Assembly: GCA_001563325.1 (NCBI GenBank)
Contig: LRSK01000202.1
Span: 1-8,115, forward strand
Reading direction: 5' to 3'
Origin: Candidatus Thorarchaeota archaeon SMTZ1-83
Lineage (GTDB): Archaea > Asgardarchaeota > Thorarchaeia > Thorarchaeales > Thorarchaeaceae
Length of the DNA stretch: 8,115 bases
Part shown: positions 1-6,313 of the stretch, piece after piece
How positions within the stretch are numbered: position 1 is the stretch's first letter
How the letters are laid out: every line of letters begins with the position of its first letter
The notes under the pieces: model-generated
Seen by the model: only the letters and a program-made list of their open reading frames with translations
Database searches by the model: none
What the model was told of the DNA's origin: nothing
Translations under genes and position numbers: made by a program

Positions 1-1696
1 CCGTTCCCGTGTAGTTCTGTTCCCTGACGAGCTCTCTCCAGTAGTCCCTTAGCCAACATAGGCGCTTCAAGAGGCTCTCTCTCTCGGGATGGAGCAATGG
101 TTCTCCTCCCGTCAAGACAATCCTCTCGTAGCCAGCTCTCGCCGCCTGTCTTATCAGATTGACGATATCTTCCGCAGGGATGAATTCTGAACTCCTCTGA
201 GAGGGACTCACATAACAGTGGGTGCATTCTAGGTTGCATTCCAGGTTGATGTGGATGTAGCATTTGTATGGGCGTTGCCCTTGGTCAATCGTTTGAACAA
301 GCTCCTGAAGCTCGTTCTCCGCTAGAACCTCGTTGCGGTAGACTCCTGCCGCAGTTAGTCGATGTGCGGTATCAGAAATGGCCGAATCTCTGTCCTGAAG
401 GCTCATGCTCTCTTCAGGGGCACCTCGTGCTTTGACACGAAGAATGGAGCCAGGAATGTGGCCAAGAGCCAGAATAGCCAGCACACGGCGTGAGTTCTCG
501 TAGAGCCGCATCGGATGGAATCTCAAATCAGCAATCATGCTCAACCTGCCCTTGCGGAGTCTTCCCCGATTCAGGACGGGGAAAGGATCTTCTGTGATAG
601 CACCAAGATTCGTAGATGAGAAGAACTCATCTCGAAGCTCGGTGGACATCCTGTCAAGAATCGATCTATACGCGGTGCAGTAGGGATCGCGAAGTGAGGT
701 AAAGTCGCCATTTCCAGCTGCTAGTGCGTTGTATGGGCATCCCCCGTGGCAGTACGGGAAGTGGGGGCAGTCACCGCACTCTTGAGCAACGAGCTTTTCT
801 CTCTCCTCGAAGCGCTGCCAAACGGGCGAATCGCGAAGCTGGGACTCATTCGGCATCTGAGAAACATGCCCTATGACGAAATCAGTGCCTACGAAACGCT
901 GACACGGGTAGATATTGCCAGTGGGTCCTACAGCCATGAATCCGCCCAAACAGTTCATGAACGTGCAGATCTTGGCACGTCCATCTAGCACGCTTTGGAG
1001 ATAGGAATCCAATGTCGGAATTTGAAGGAGACCACCTGAAACAAGAGTGTCAAGATATTCATCGAGAATGTCGTTCAGAGTTTTCCCGTATGTTTCGGGA
1101 GAGATCACCATGTGATGATTCGCGGAGCCCTGTATACCACGAACACAGGGATGAAGCGACACGTTGGCATTCATCGATGCGAAGTGGTCTACGATCTGAC
1201 TATGGCTACTAGCAGACGTGGGTGTGAGTGTGCAAATGAAGCCGACTCGTAAGCCATTTCTCTCAGCAATCTCTACTCCTTCCATCGTCCGTTCGTAGTA
1301 CCCCTGACCCCGCTGAGCATCGCATATCGCGGGCGGACCGTCAAGGCTCGAACCGATGGAGACTCGATTCTCTCTCAAAAGGCGCGCCAGCTCGTCTGTC
1401 AAGAGCCAGAGGTTCGACTGAATAGTGATAGTCATCTTGTCACGAGGAAGGGAACGATCAATCTCGCGAAAGAGTGCATCATAGAAATCATATCCCGCAC
1501 TCAGAGGCTCTCCGCCATGAACCGTTAGGGTCAGATGATCAGCCCGTTGCTCGTCCATGTATTGCCTGAACCAGCGGAGCGCCATGCGCATGGTTTCTGA
1601 TGTCATTTCGGGCTGCGAGCCGCGCAAAGAAAAACAGTACTCGCACGACGCTGGACACTTCATCGATGGCACAAGCATGAGATTCAAGGAGGGCAT
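1..1696 (-). CDS. Tandem radical SAM protein: radical SAM + SPASM + second radical SAM domain (3' end cut by window edge)
   Basis: One uninterrupted frame of 565 codons, read by hand, runs off the left edge. Residues 14-21 (CPASCEYC) form the first CxxxCxxC motif that binds the SAM-cleaving 4Fe-4S cluster, with GGEP at 61-64. Residues 244-340 are a SPASM domain with cysteines at 244, 249, 265, 307, 310, 316, 320 and 340, a spacing very close to the two auxiliary clusters of anaerobic sulfatase maturases. A linker of about 145 residues follows, then a second CxxxCxxC (C487, C491, C494) and a second GGEP (530-533). The family makes radical modifications on peptides or proteins. The residue after C265 is Gln266, where sulfatase maturases have the catalytic Asp (YPCD), so sulfatase activation is unlikely. 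The start is the ATG at 1694-1696, preceded by an in-frame stop and by GGAG nine bases upstream; an ATG six codons later is possible. It probably shares an operon with the HEAT-repeat gene 63 bases upstream. The substrate is unknown. Confidence 0.9.
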   Translation of the reverse strand, partial: MPSLNLMLVPSMKCPASCEYCFSLRGSQPEMTSETMRMALRWFRQYMDEQRADHLTLTVHGGEPLSAGYDFYDALFREIDRSLPRDKMTITIQSNLWLLTDELARLLRENRVSIGSSLDGPPAICDAQRGQGYYERTMEGVEIAERNGLRVGFICTLTPTSASSHSQIVDHFASMNANVSLHPCVRGIQGSANHHMVISPETYGKTLNDILDEYLDTLVSGGLLQIPTLDSYLQSVLDGRAKICTFMNCLGGFMAVGPTGNIYPCQRFVGTDFVIGHVSQMPNESQLRDSPVWQRFEEREKLVAQECGDCPHFPYCHGGCPYNALAAGNGDFTSLRDPYCTAYRSILDRMSTELRDEFFSSTNLGAITEDPFPVLNRGRLRKGRLSMIADLRFHPMRLYENSRRVLAILALGHIPGSILRVKARGAPEESMSLQDRDSAISDTAHRLTAAGVYRNEVLAENELQELVQTIDQGQRPYKCYIHINLECNLECTHCYVSPSQRSSEFIPAEDIVNLIRQAARAGYERIVLTGGEPLLHPERESLLKRLCWLRDYWRELVREQNYTGT

Positions 1697-1705
1697 CAGA
1701 GGCTA

Positions 1706-1709
1706 CTCC
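1706..1709 (-). promoter_or_regulatory. Ribosome binding site of the tandem radical SAM gene
   Basis: GGAG on the minus strand, nine bases before the ATG at 1694-1696. It supports this ATG over the later in-frame ATG at 1676-1678. Confidence 0.55.
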
Positions 1710-1759
1710 ATTGGCTGAGTTTCGCTCGTCCGTGTCCGAAAGCAAGTGCTACTACATTG

Positions 1760-2929
1760 TCACCATTCCATCTGGGACTCTGAGAGTAGAGTGACCTCCA
1801 CACGGTCTTTTCTTCCGGGGGTGTCCGTGTGATGACTACAATCATGGTATTTGTGCGCCTCGGGGGCATCCACGTGTTGTGTGTATTCCCATATCCAGTT
1901 CACTCGCTCAAGGATCTCTGGCCTAGTCAAGGACATTGTGAACCCTCTTGCATGAAGCTGTCCCAGGGCCTTTCCGGCAGCCACGCGGGATTCCTGATGC
2001 TCGTCGTCCAGTAACTTAAGAAGAGGCTGTACTGCTCTTGCATCTCCGAATAGTCCAAGAGCCTCAACCGCAGTGAGAAGTGCATCATAATCCGGGAGCT
2101 TCATTGCCTCAATGAGAGGCTCAACTGCTCGAGCATCTCTGAACTTCAGAAGGGCCTTTGCTGCACCTCTCCGAACCCAAAAGTCATCATCTTTCAGGCA
2201 TTCAATGACAGGTTCTGTTGCTCTTGCATCTCCGATTCGCTCGAGAACCTCAATCACGACGTGGCGCACAACGGGGTCTTGTATCTTCAGTGCCTGAATG
2301 AGAGGCTCAACTGCCTCTGCACCTGCAAGCTCCAGAAGAGTCTTTCTTGCGAGTGATTTGATCCACTCTCTCTGAGATACTAAATGCTTGGGTGACGTCC
2401 AGCAGTCTTTCAGACACTGAATGACGGGTGCTACTGCTCTTACATCTCTGATTTGTGCAAGAGCCCTTAGCGTGGCGCCTCGCACACTCCAATCCGGATC
2501 CCTCAATGTTTGAATGAGAGGATCTACGGCCCTTCGGACCCTCATTCTTCCAAGTGCTTCTGCAGCAGACACTCTAATGAAAGGGAGCTTGTTCTTCAAT
2601 AGTTTAGTAAGGGGATCTTCTGACGGTTCGCCAATTGCTTCAAGTAGCGCGAGTATCATCGATGCTTCCTTTTCTAGTTCTCCAATCTCTCTAGCCCGAC
2701 GAAAGCCTAGCCCCATCTTTATCCCAGGAGGTGTCGACCCGTACTTCTTTAGCATTGAACTGCTCTTCTTCTTCAGACTCCCAAGAAGGTGCTTCATCGC
2801 CGGGGGACCAATCCGACCGAGCGCATCTCTCGCCGCTCCACTAATAGATGGGTCCTCGTGCCCCAAGGCCTTTACTAGTCCCTTTATGTCCCTCTTTCTC
2901 TCCATTTTCTCAATGTTTGGCTTTCCCAT
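1760..2929 (-). CDS. HEAT-repeat protein (PBS-lyase-type HEAT repeats)
   Basis: This 389-residue soluble protein has no signal peptide or membrane segment. From about residue 102 to 325 it is a solenoid of repeats of about 31 residues with the signature D-A/V-R-A-V-x-P-L-I-x-x-L-K-D and A-A-x-A-L-G. Repeats begin near 102, 133, 165, 205, 236, 267 and 298, and a diverged repeat lies near 10-42. The 165-203 repeat carries an insert of about ten residues, and residues 50-90 form a basic, lysine-rich interruption. Such solenoids are protein-binding scaffolds; the name comes from phycobilin lyases, but nothing here suggests bilin chemistry. The C-terminal 60 residues are not HEAT: after a WIWEY segment comes a His/Cys-rich patch (H359, H362, C364, H366, H367). 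The ATG at 2927-2929 has AGGAG nine bases upstream. The radical SAM gene follows after 63 bases on the same strand, so a role as its partner or substrate presenter is inferred. Confidence 0.88.
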   Translation of the reverse strand: MGKPNIEKMERKRDIKGLVKALGHEDPSISGAARDALGRIGPPAMKHLLGSLKKKSSSMLKKYGSTPPGIKMGLGFRRAREIGELEKEASMILALLEAIGEPSEDPLTKLLKNKLPFIRVSAAEALGRMRVRRAVDPLIQTLRDPDWSVRGATLRALAQIRDVRAVAPVIQCLKDCWTSPKHLVSQREWIKSLARKTLLELAGAEAVEPLIQALKIQDPVVRHVVIEVLERIGDARATEPVIECLKDDDFWVRRGAAKALLKFRDARAVEPLIEAMKLPDYDALLTAVEALGLFGDARAVQPLLKLLDDEHQESRVAAGKALGQLHARGFTMSLTRPEILERVNWIWEYTQHVDAPEAHKYHDCSHHTDTPGRKDRVEVTLLSESQMEW

Positions 2930-2938
2930 TTGAAATTA

Positions 2939-2943
2939 CTCCT
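2939..2943 (-). promoter_or_regulatory. Ribosome binding site of the HEAT-repeat gene
   Basis: AGGAG on the minus strand, nine bases before the ATG at 2927-2929. I saw no convincing TATA element further upstream; the nearest T-rich candidate (CTTTTACC, about 50 bases upstream) is weak. Confidence 0.6.
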
Positions 2944-3087
2944 AGCTGGAACTAATGGTCAGTGCTGGTAAAAGTCGTAGAGTTCACAATGAACGAATCG
3001 ATGTAGATTCTATTGGATGTAATATCTCTTGTAGAGGTCCAGATAACATTTTCCGAGAATGGTTTCTATCATCACTAAAGGTTGTGA

Positions 3088-3100
3088 GCCGCAATGCGGC
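3088..3100. repeat. Short GC-rich hairpin
   Basis: GCCGC and GCGGC pair over an AAT loop, followed directly by the palindrome GCTCGAGC (3101-3108). No T-run follows on either strand, so it does not look like an intrinsic terminator. It may be a scar in a decayed region or simply chance. Confidence 0.3.
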
Positions 3101-3144
3101 GCTCGAGCGAGAGTTGTGTCGCGCAAGCTAGTTGGGAGAAGCGA

Positions 3145-3186
3145 AATCATTCTAATCAAGAAACAGAATGAATCATTCTAATCAAG
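3145..3186. repeat. 16-bp direct repeat, two copies 26 bp apart
   Basis: AATCATTCTAATCAAG occurs exactly at 3145-3160 and again at 3171-3186, with ten bases between. The 7-bp inverted repeat AGAATGA/TCATTCT (3165-3179) spans the junction of the spacer and the second copy. The pair sits where the conserved-looking part of the 3156-3410 reading frame ends, so it may mark a duplication or rearrangement breakpoint. Confidence 0.65.
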
Positions 3187-3410
3187 CTCACGCTTCGTTC
3201 GTACTTGCCAAGCCATGTTTCAGGAGTCACACCCTCACAGCGCAGTTTCAAGTCTGAGAGTCGTACAATCTCGCCGCAACAGGCGCACAGGCAGAGAATC
3301 GTTCTGGCCTTCTGGAACAGCAGTACTGCTGGTACAGCTGATATGTCATGAACTTCATTTCGCAACGAGTGTGGAACGGGTCTTCTTCTTTCGCTAGCTC
3401 TGTTAATCAC
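3156..3410 (-). pseudogene. Possible gene remnant with a zinc-knuckle-like CxxC segment
   Basis: This 84-residue frame starts with GTG 17 bases after the stop of the small membrane protein gene and has no ribosome binding site that I can see. Residues 39-66 look like real protein: a cysteine-rich knuckle (CLCACCGE), then a VRLSDLKL stretch and a TWLGKYE segment. From memory, this pattern resembles the Cys-rich front part of archaeal proteins annotated as Holliday-junction-resolvase-related; I cannot verify that here. The first 30 or so residues look arbitrary, and the frame degrades into the direct repeat at 3145-3186. A second open stretch on the same strand in another frame (2984-3127) has a segment that could loosely match the catalytic half of such a protein. 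If so, this is a frameshifted, decayed gene. It could instead be a short real gene or a chance frame. Confidence 0.35.
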
Positions 3411-3427
3411 TACTGCATTTCAAGCAC

Positions 3428-4033
3428 TCACTCAATGACGACAAGTTTGTCTTTAGAATAGAGAACGGCTGCAGAAACAATCCCTAGTGATGCCTCCGCC
3501 GCAATGGCATACCCGAAGACAGCAGGATCTAGTTTCTTCGCAATCTGAGTGAACCGGATTGAGAGAGTAAGACCCACCTCAAGCTCGTTACTGGTGCTAC
3601 TCTCGGGCATGAACGTCAGAGTTGCGTTCCAGATCATTCGGAGAATGTAAGTCGTCGGAGCAGTGCTGTTGACCGGGTGTGTTTCGTTATAGCGGAAGGA
3701 GAACCCCCAAGGGCTGGACGCGAGGTAGCCCGTCCGGTTCCAAGCCACCGCCGAGTCTTCCGATATCAGGATTACTTGTTTGGTATCGCCATCTATGATT
3801 GCCATAATTCTCGTGTCGTTTGTCGATGGGTCACGTTCTGCCTCGAAGGTGAAGTTGGAAACCCAGGGCAGTCTGACCTTGGTTCCAGTTTCGGAGAACA
3901 GGATTGAGCCCTCCCTCTTCCAAGAATAGAAAACCGGCGGACCAGTCAGCCAGTAGGATGACAGTGCTGTGATGAGCACTATCGCTGCTGTCAAGGCAAG
4001 TAATCTGCTTGCCCTGCGCAATCGGACATCCAT
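3428..4033 (-). CDS. Small membrane-anchored, N-glycosylation-rich surface protein (unknown function)
   Basis: I do not recognise this 201-residue protein. It begins with a basic stretch (RLRRASR) and a hydrophobic helix at about residues 11-28, which is a signal anchor or uncleaved signal peptide. The body is rich in beta-strand-like and aromatic residues and carries six N-glycosylation sequons (N60, N72, N99, N116, N122, N136), which points to the outside of an archaeal cell. A second, weaker hydrophobic segment at about 172-193 ends four residues before lysines and could be a C-terminal anchor, giving an extracellular domain held at both ends. The ATG at 4031-4033 has AAGGTGA only four bases upstream. 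It lies 118 bases after the AbiEii gene with its own candidate TATA element, so it is probably transcribed separately. Confidence 0.75.
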   Translation of the reverse strand: MDVRLRRASRLLALTAAIVLITALSSYWLTGPPVFYSWKREGSILFSETGTKVRLPWVSNFTFEAERDPSTNDTRIMAIIDGDTKQVILISEDSAVAWNRTGYLASSPWGFSFRYNETHPVNSTAPTTYILRMIWNATLTFMPESSTSNELEVGLTLSIRFTQIAKKLDPAVFGYAIAAEASLGIVSAAVLYSKDKLVVIE

Positions 4034-4037
4034 GGAA

Positions 4038-4044
4038 TCACCTT
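4038..4044 (-). promoter_or_regulatory. Ribosome binding site of the small membrane protein gene
   Basis: AAGGTGA on the minus strand, four bases before the ATG at 4031-4033; a strong anti-Shine-Dalgarno match that fixes this start. Confidence 0.65.
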
Positions 4045-4104
4045 CTCATTGTGACTCGGACGAGACCCCAACCCGCTAATGCTGGACGGGTTCACACAGA
4101 GCCG

Positions 4105-4115
4105 AGTTTTAAGGG
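4105..4115 (-). promoter_or_regulatory. Candidate TATA element for the small membrane protein gene
   Basis: CCCTTAAAACT on the minus strand, about 75 bases before the start codon. It is the only AT-rich TATA-like element in the 118-base gap after the AbiEii gene. It would place the transcript start about 50 bases before the ATG. Confidence 0.3.
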
Positions 4116-4151
4116 TCTTCATAGAACTCGTGCTATGGAGAATCTATCGGG

Positions 4152-5033
4152 TCATTTCTCATCTCTAAGATCGGCTAGTACTTTGTTTACAAGATCATTC
4201 TCCCTATGTGCTCTTGAGTCCCCTATGATCTTGGATAGTTCGTCATCCATGTTTTCTAGATACTGGTACTCGTCCACTACCTCTGCAACCATCTCCCTTT
4301 CTGAGGGCAGGCGTTCTCTTCGGACGAGACTTCTGAGATCATCCCAGTCATAGGCACCTCTTTCCACCTGATCAAGGAACAATTCTGGATCGAATGGGTC
4401 TCTTACATTCCAGCATTTTAGCACCACTAGCTTCTTGATGGTATCTCTATCATAAGGTAGACCTGCGAATAGGTATAGGTCATACAGGTCTCTACTGCTG
4501 ACTCTTTGAAACGCCGCCCTGATTTTTTCAGACAGAACCTCATCCCTTTTCATACATTGTACGTGAAGACTCTGGAACTCACAGTACTTGAAGTAAACCT
4601 CACTGTGTAGAGGAAGCTCTGCCGGAGCAAAGACTGGTTGTTCTCGAAAGCTGACCTGAAGTTTGAAGATAGGTCCTTGATTCCAGGCATGTGCGTATCT
4701 GACCTCAGCTAAGTAGGATTCCGGAGTCAGGTTCTCGTCCTCTATTGTGAAATCTATGTCATACCAGCTCTTGTCGTTCAAAAGGTCGTTGATCTCTTCT
4801 TTGAGCTCCTCAGGCCTTGTATTAAGGCCTGTGAAATCGAGGTCCATCGAGAATCGACCTATGTTCCCAAAATAGACCTTCTTTAAGCAAGTTCCGCCCT
4901 TGAAGGCTAGTTTCGGAAGCACACTTTCTGACATGATACGTAAGACGTAGGTTAGAATGATGTCCCGCTCAGCGATGTCTTCCCGCACCCCGCCTGAGCT
5001 GGCATAGTGAGCTACTTGTCTTCTCTCCAGCAC
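4152..5033 (-). CDS. abiEii: AbiEii-family nucleotidyltransferase toxin (type IV toxin-antitoxin system)
   Basis: This 293-residue protein belongs to the AbiEii/MenA nucleotidyltransferase toxin family. The first active-site motif is clear: KGGTCL at 45-50, then RFSMDLDF at 60-67, with D64 and D66 as the metal-binding pair of the polymerase-beta fold. A lysine in FKLQVSF (K124) fits motif II. The DEVLSEKIRAAFQR...RDLYDLY stretch (164-187; K170, R181, D182, D185) is the characteristic C-terminal motif. Members studied transfer nucleotides to targets such as tRNA acceptor stems and stop growth, often as phage defence. The length is normal for the family and no catalytic residue seems to be missing. 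The start is GTG at 5031-5033, with AGGTGA overlapping the stop codon of the antitoxin gene six bases upstream, so translation of the two is probably coupled. The substrate in this organism is unknown. Confidence 0.92.
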   Translation of the reverse strand: MLERRQVAHYASSGGVREDIAERDIILTYVLRIMSESVLPKLAFKGGTCLKKVYFGNIGRFSMDLDFTGLNTRPEELKEEINDLLNDKSWYDIDFTIEDENLTPESYLAEVRYAHAWNQGPIFKLQVSFREQPVFAPAELPLHSEVYFKYCEFQSLHVQCMKRDEVLSEKIRAAFQRVSSRDLYDLYLFAGLPYDRDTIKKLVVLKCWNVRDPFDPELFLDQVERGAYDWDDLRSLVRRERLPSEREMVAEVVDEYQYLENMDDELSKIIGDSRAHRENDLVNKVLADLRDEK

Positions 5034-5039
5034 AATAGC

Positions 5040-5045
5040 TCACCT
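5040..5045 (-). promoter_or_regulatory. Ribosome binding site of the AbiEii toxin gene
   Basis: AGGTGA on the minus strand, six bases before the GTG start. Its last three bases are the TGA stop of the AbiEi gene, an arrangement that favours translational coupling of toxin to antitoxin. Confidence 0.7.
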
Positions 5046-6269
5046 TATCTCAATCTCGCCTAGCAGCTGAGATCGTGGGACGTTGTTGATTATTCTCCAC
5101 GTCTTGGACATCTTGCCTGTCCTTGGCCTCCTGGAGTCCAGGTATATGACAGATCCTCCCACATGGTCAAGTAACATACTCTCTTGTTTGGGTGATAGCG
5201 GCTCCACAAGGCCTTCTTCGGACAGAAAAGAGATAACAAAGCCCAATCGCTGGATCAGTGAGTGGGATTTCATCTTTACCGCATACTTGACAATCTTATC
5301 CCTGTTGAGTCTGGACATCCCCCGCCATGCAATCCGAGTCAGCTGTTCTAATCCACCGACATACTTCGGTTTGTCGAAGGAGTCTACCAGTGATTTTTCT
5401 GGCTCGGCCATATTCACCAAAGTATCGTAAACGACTTCCTTTCTGTAACCGAAGAACTTGTCCTTAGACAGGGTTATGAACTTGAAATTGGCGCCTGACC
5501 ATTCGAAATCTGGCTTCTTCTTGGTGGTAGCAATGAATACTGTGTAGGGAACCTGCGTTGTGAGTCCATAATGGCTGTTGGATGTATAGTAGCTGAAGTA
5601 GTAGGGCTCTATGAGAGAGGCGCCTACAACGTAGGGATTTGTGGGTCGTATTCTATCGGGGTAGCCGTAGCTTAGGGGGATGAACTGGTACAGACCCTGA
5701 GAAACTCGCTCTATCCAGTTCTTATTCCTGAGGCTATGTAACAGTAGATACGCATAACTCGGCGTACAGTCTAAGACCTCCTGAACGTCAGAAGGACGAA
5801 TGATGGTCTTGTTCTCAGCCTCACATATGGCAACCAGCTTAGCTTCATTCGGCGAAAGATGCGGAGGTTGTCGCTGCGTCTGTAGCTCCAATCTTCTCAG
5901 GTCATGAGCCTTTTCACTTGTTACCCCGATCTGCTCGAATGTCAGCAGTTTCACTGGAATCCCTGCAAGCTCCTCTCTGACGGAGTCTTCTATGTCACGG
6001 CCGACCACGACCAGCTCAAACCTCTTCAATGTGGGTTCAATACTGGAGATTGCCGCGTACGTGTTGATAATTCGGTCGAGCATGGTACGCCCTATCTTCT
6101 TGGCGATAACTTCCACGAAAACGTGAGTGTTGTCACTCTTCTTGAAGTGGAAGTCGACAAGAATTCGACCCGGCAGGACCTTGTTTACGTCCACGATAGA
6201 GTGCTCTCCATATCTTCTGGGAATCTCACGGGACACGTATGCCTCTAGAGCGCCTTCCATATTCGTCAC
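5040..6269 (-). CDS. abiEi: AbiEi-family antitoxin/regulator with an extra nuclease-like N-terminal domain
   Basis: This 409-residue partner precedes the toxin, the usual AbiE order. Residues 138-197 form a winged helix ending in GLYQFIPL, typical of the AbiEi regulator fold. The AbiEi core follows (about 198-345), including the ASLIEPYYFSYYTSN and TVFIATTKKK segments. AbiEi proteins normally repress their own operon and neutralise the toxin without stable binding. Residues 1-130 are extra: a helix, strands ILVDFHF (D39) and HVFVEVIAKK (E53), a helix with R66/Y71, strand RFELVVVG and the end VKLLTFEQIG. This resembles a PD-(D/E)xK nuclease fold, but the ExK lysine is Ile55, with K57/K58 nearby, so activity is doubtful. 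The GTG at 6267-6269 is chosen because a TATA element lies 24 bases upstream (leaderless start); the ATG at 6258-6260 is the alternative. Confidence 0.88.
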   Translation of the reverse strand: MTNMEGALEAYVSREIPRRYGEHSIVDVNKVLPGRILVDFHFKKSDNTHVFVEVIAKKIGRTMLDRIINTYAAISSIEPTLKRFELVVVGRDIEDSVREELAGIPVKLLTFEQIGVTSEKAHDLRRLELQTQRQPPHLSPNEAKLVAICEAENKTIIRPSDVQEVLDCTPSYAYLLLHSLRNKNWIERVSQGLYQFIPLSYGYPDRIRPTNPYVVGASLIEPYYFSYYTSNSHYGLTTQVPYTVFIATTKKKPDFEWSGANFKFITLSKDKFFGYRKEVVYDTLVNMAEPEKSLVDSFDKPKYVGGLEQLTRIAWRGMSRLNRDKIVKYAVKMKSHSLIQRLGFVISFLSEEGLVEPLSPKQESMLLDHVGGSVIYLDSRRPRTGKMSKTWRIINNVPRSQLLGEIEIR

Positions 6270-6293
6270 TATAATGACAGGCCATCATAATCG

Positions 6294-6300
6294 TTATAAA
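6294..6300 (-). promoter_or_regulatory. TATA element of the AbiE operon (leaderless start)
   Basis: TTTATAA in the context AAATATTTATAACG on the minus strand. Its end lies 24 bases before the GTG at 6269, so transcription would begin at or within a base or two of the start codon. No Shine-Dalgarno sequence precedes the GTG, as expected for a leaderless archaeal message. Confidence 0.65.
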
Positions 6301-6313
6301 TATTTCTCTTATT

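Larger units (their letters stand above)
2930..3427. other. Gene-poor region between the HEAT-repeat gene and the small membrane protein
   Basis: It separates two minus-strand genes. It contains the ribosome binding site and presumably the promoter of the HEAT-repeat gene, a 48-codon open stretch without a start (2984-3127, minus strand), a GC-rich hairpin (3088-3100), a 16-bp direct repeat (3145-3186) and a possible gene remnant (3156-3410). I see no intact recognisable gene and no RNA gene signature. Confidence 0.6.

Noticed and set aside
536..538. A separate gene for the second radical SAM domain starting at the ATG at 536-538 (minus strand).
   Set aside because: The frame is continuous with the SPASM part, no stop precedes this ATG, and there is no clear ribosome binding site.
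746..1212. Two plus-strand frames of 80 and 66 codons.
   Set aside because: They are antisense to the SPASM and radical SAM coding sequence and show no protein-like features of their own.
1..1696. Plain annotation as an anaerobic sulfatase maturase.
   Set aside because: The base Asp position is Gln266, a second radical SAM domain follows, and no sulfatase gene is in the window.
1539..1745. A 68-codon minus-strand frame overlapping the start of the radical SAM gene.
   Set aside because: It lies in another frame over the codons for the CxxxCxxC and GGEP motifs, which are clearly real, so it is a shadow.
1808..1822. D-T-P-G-R in the HEAT-repeat tail resembles the CxPxR site modified by sulfatase maturases.
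   Set aside because: The first position is Asp, not Cys or Ser, so it cannot be converted to formylglycine, and the protein has no sulfatase fold.
1760..2929. Repetitive DNA inside the HEAT-repeat gene taken as a CRISPR or tandem repeat array.
   Set aside because: The repetition is at the protein level with about 31-residue periodicity, and the DNA copies diverge as expected for HEAT repeats.
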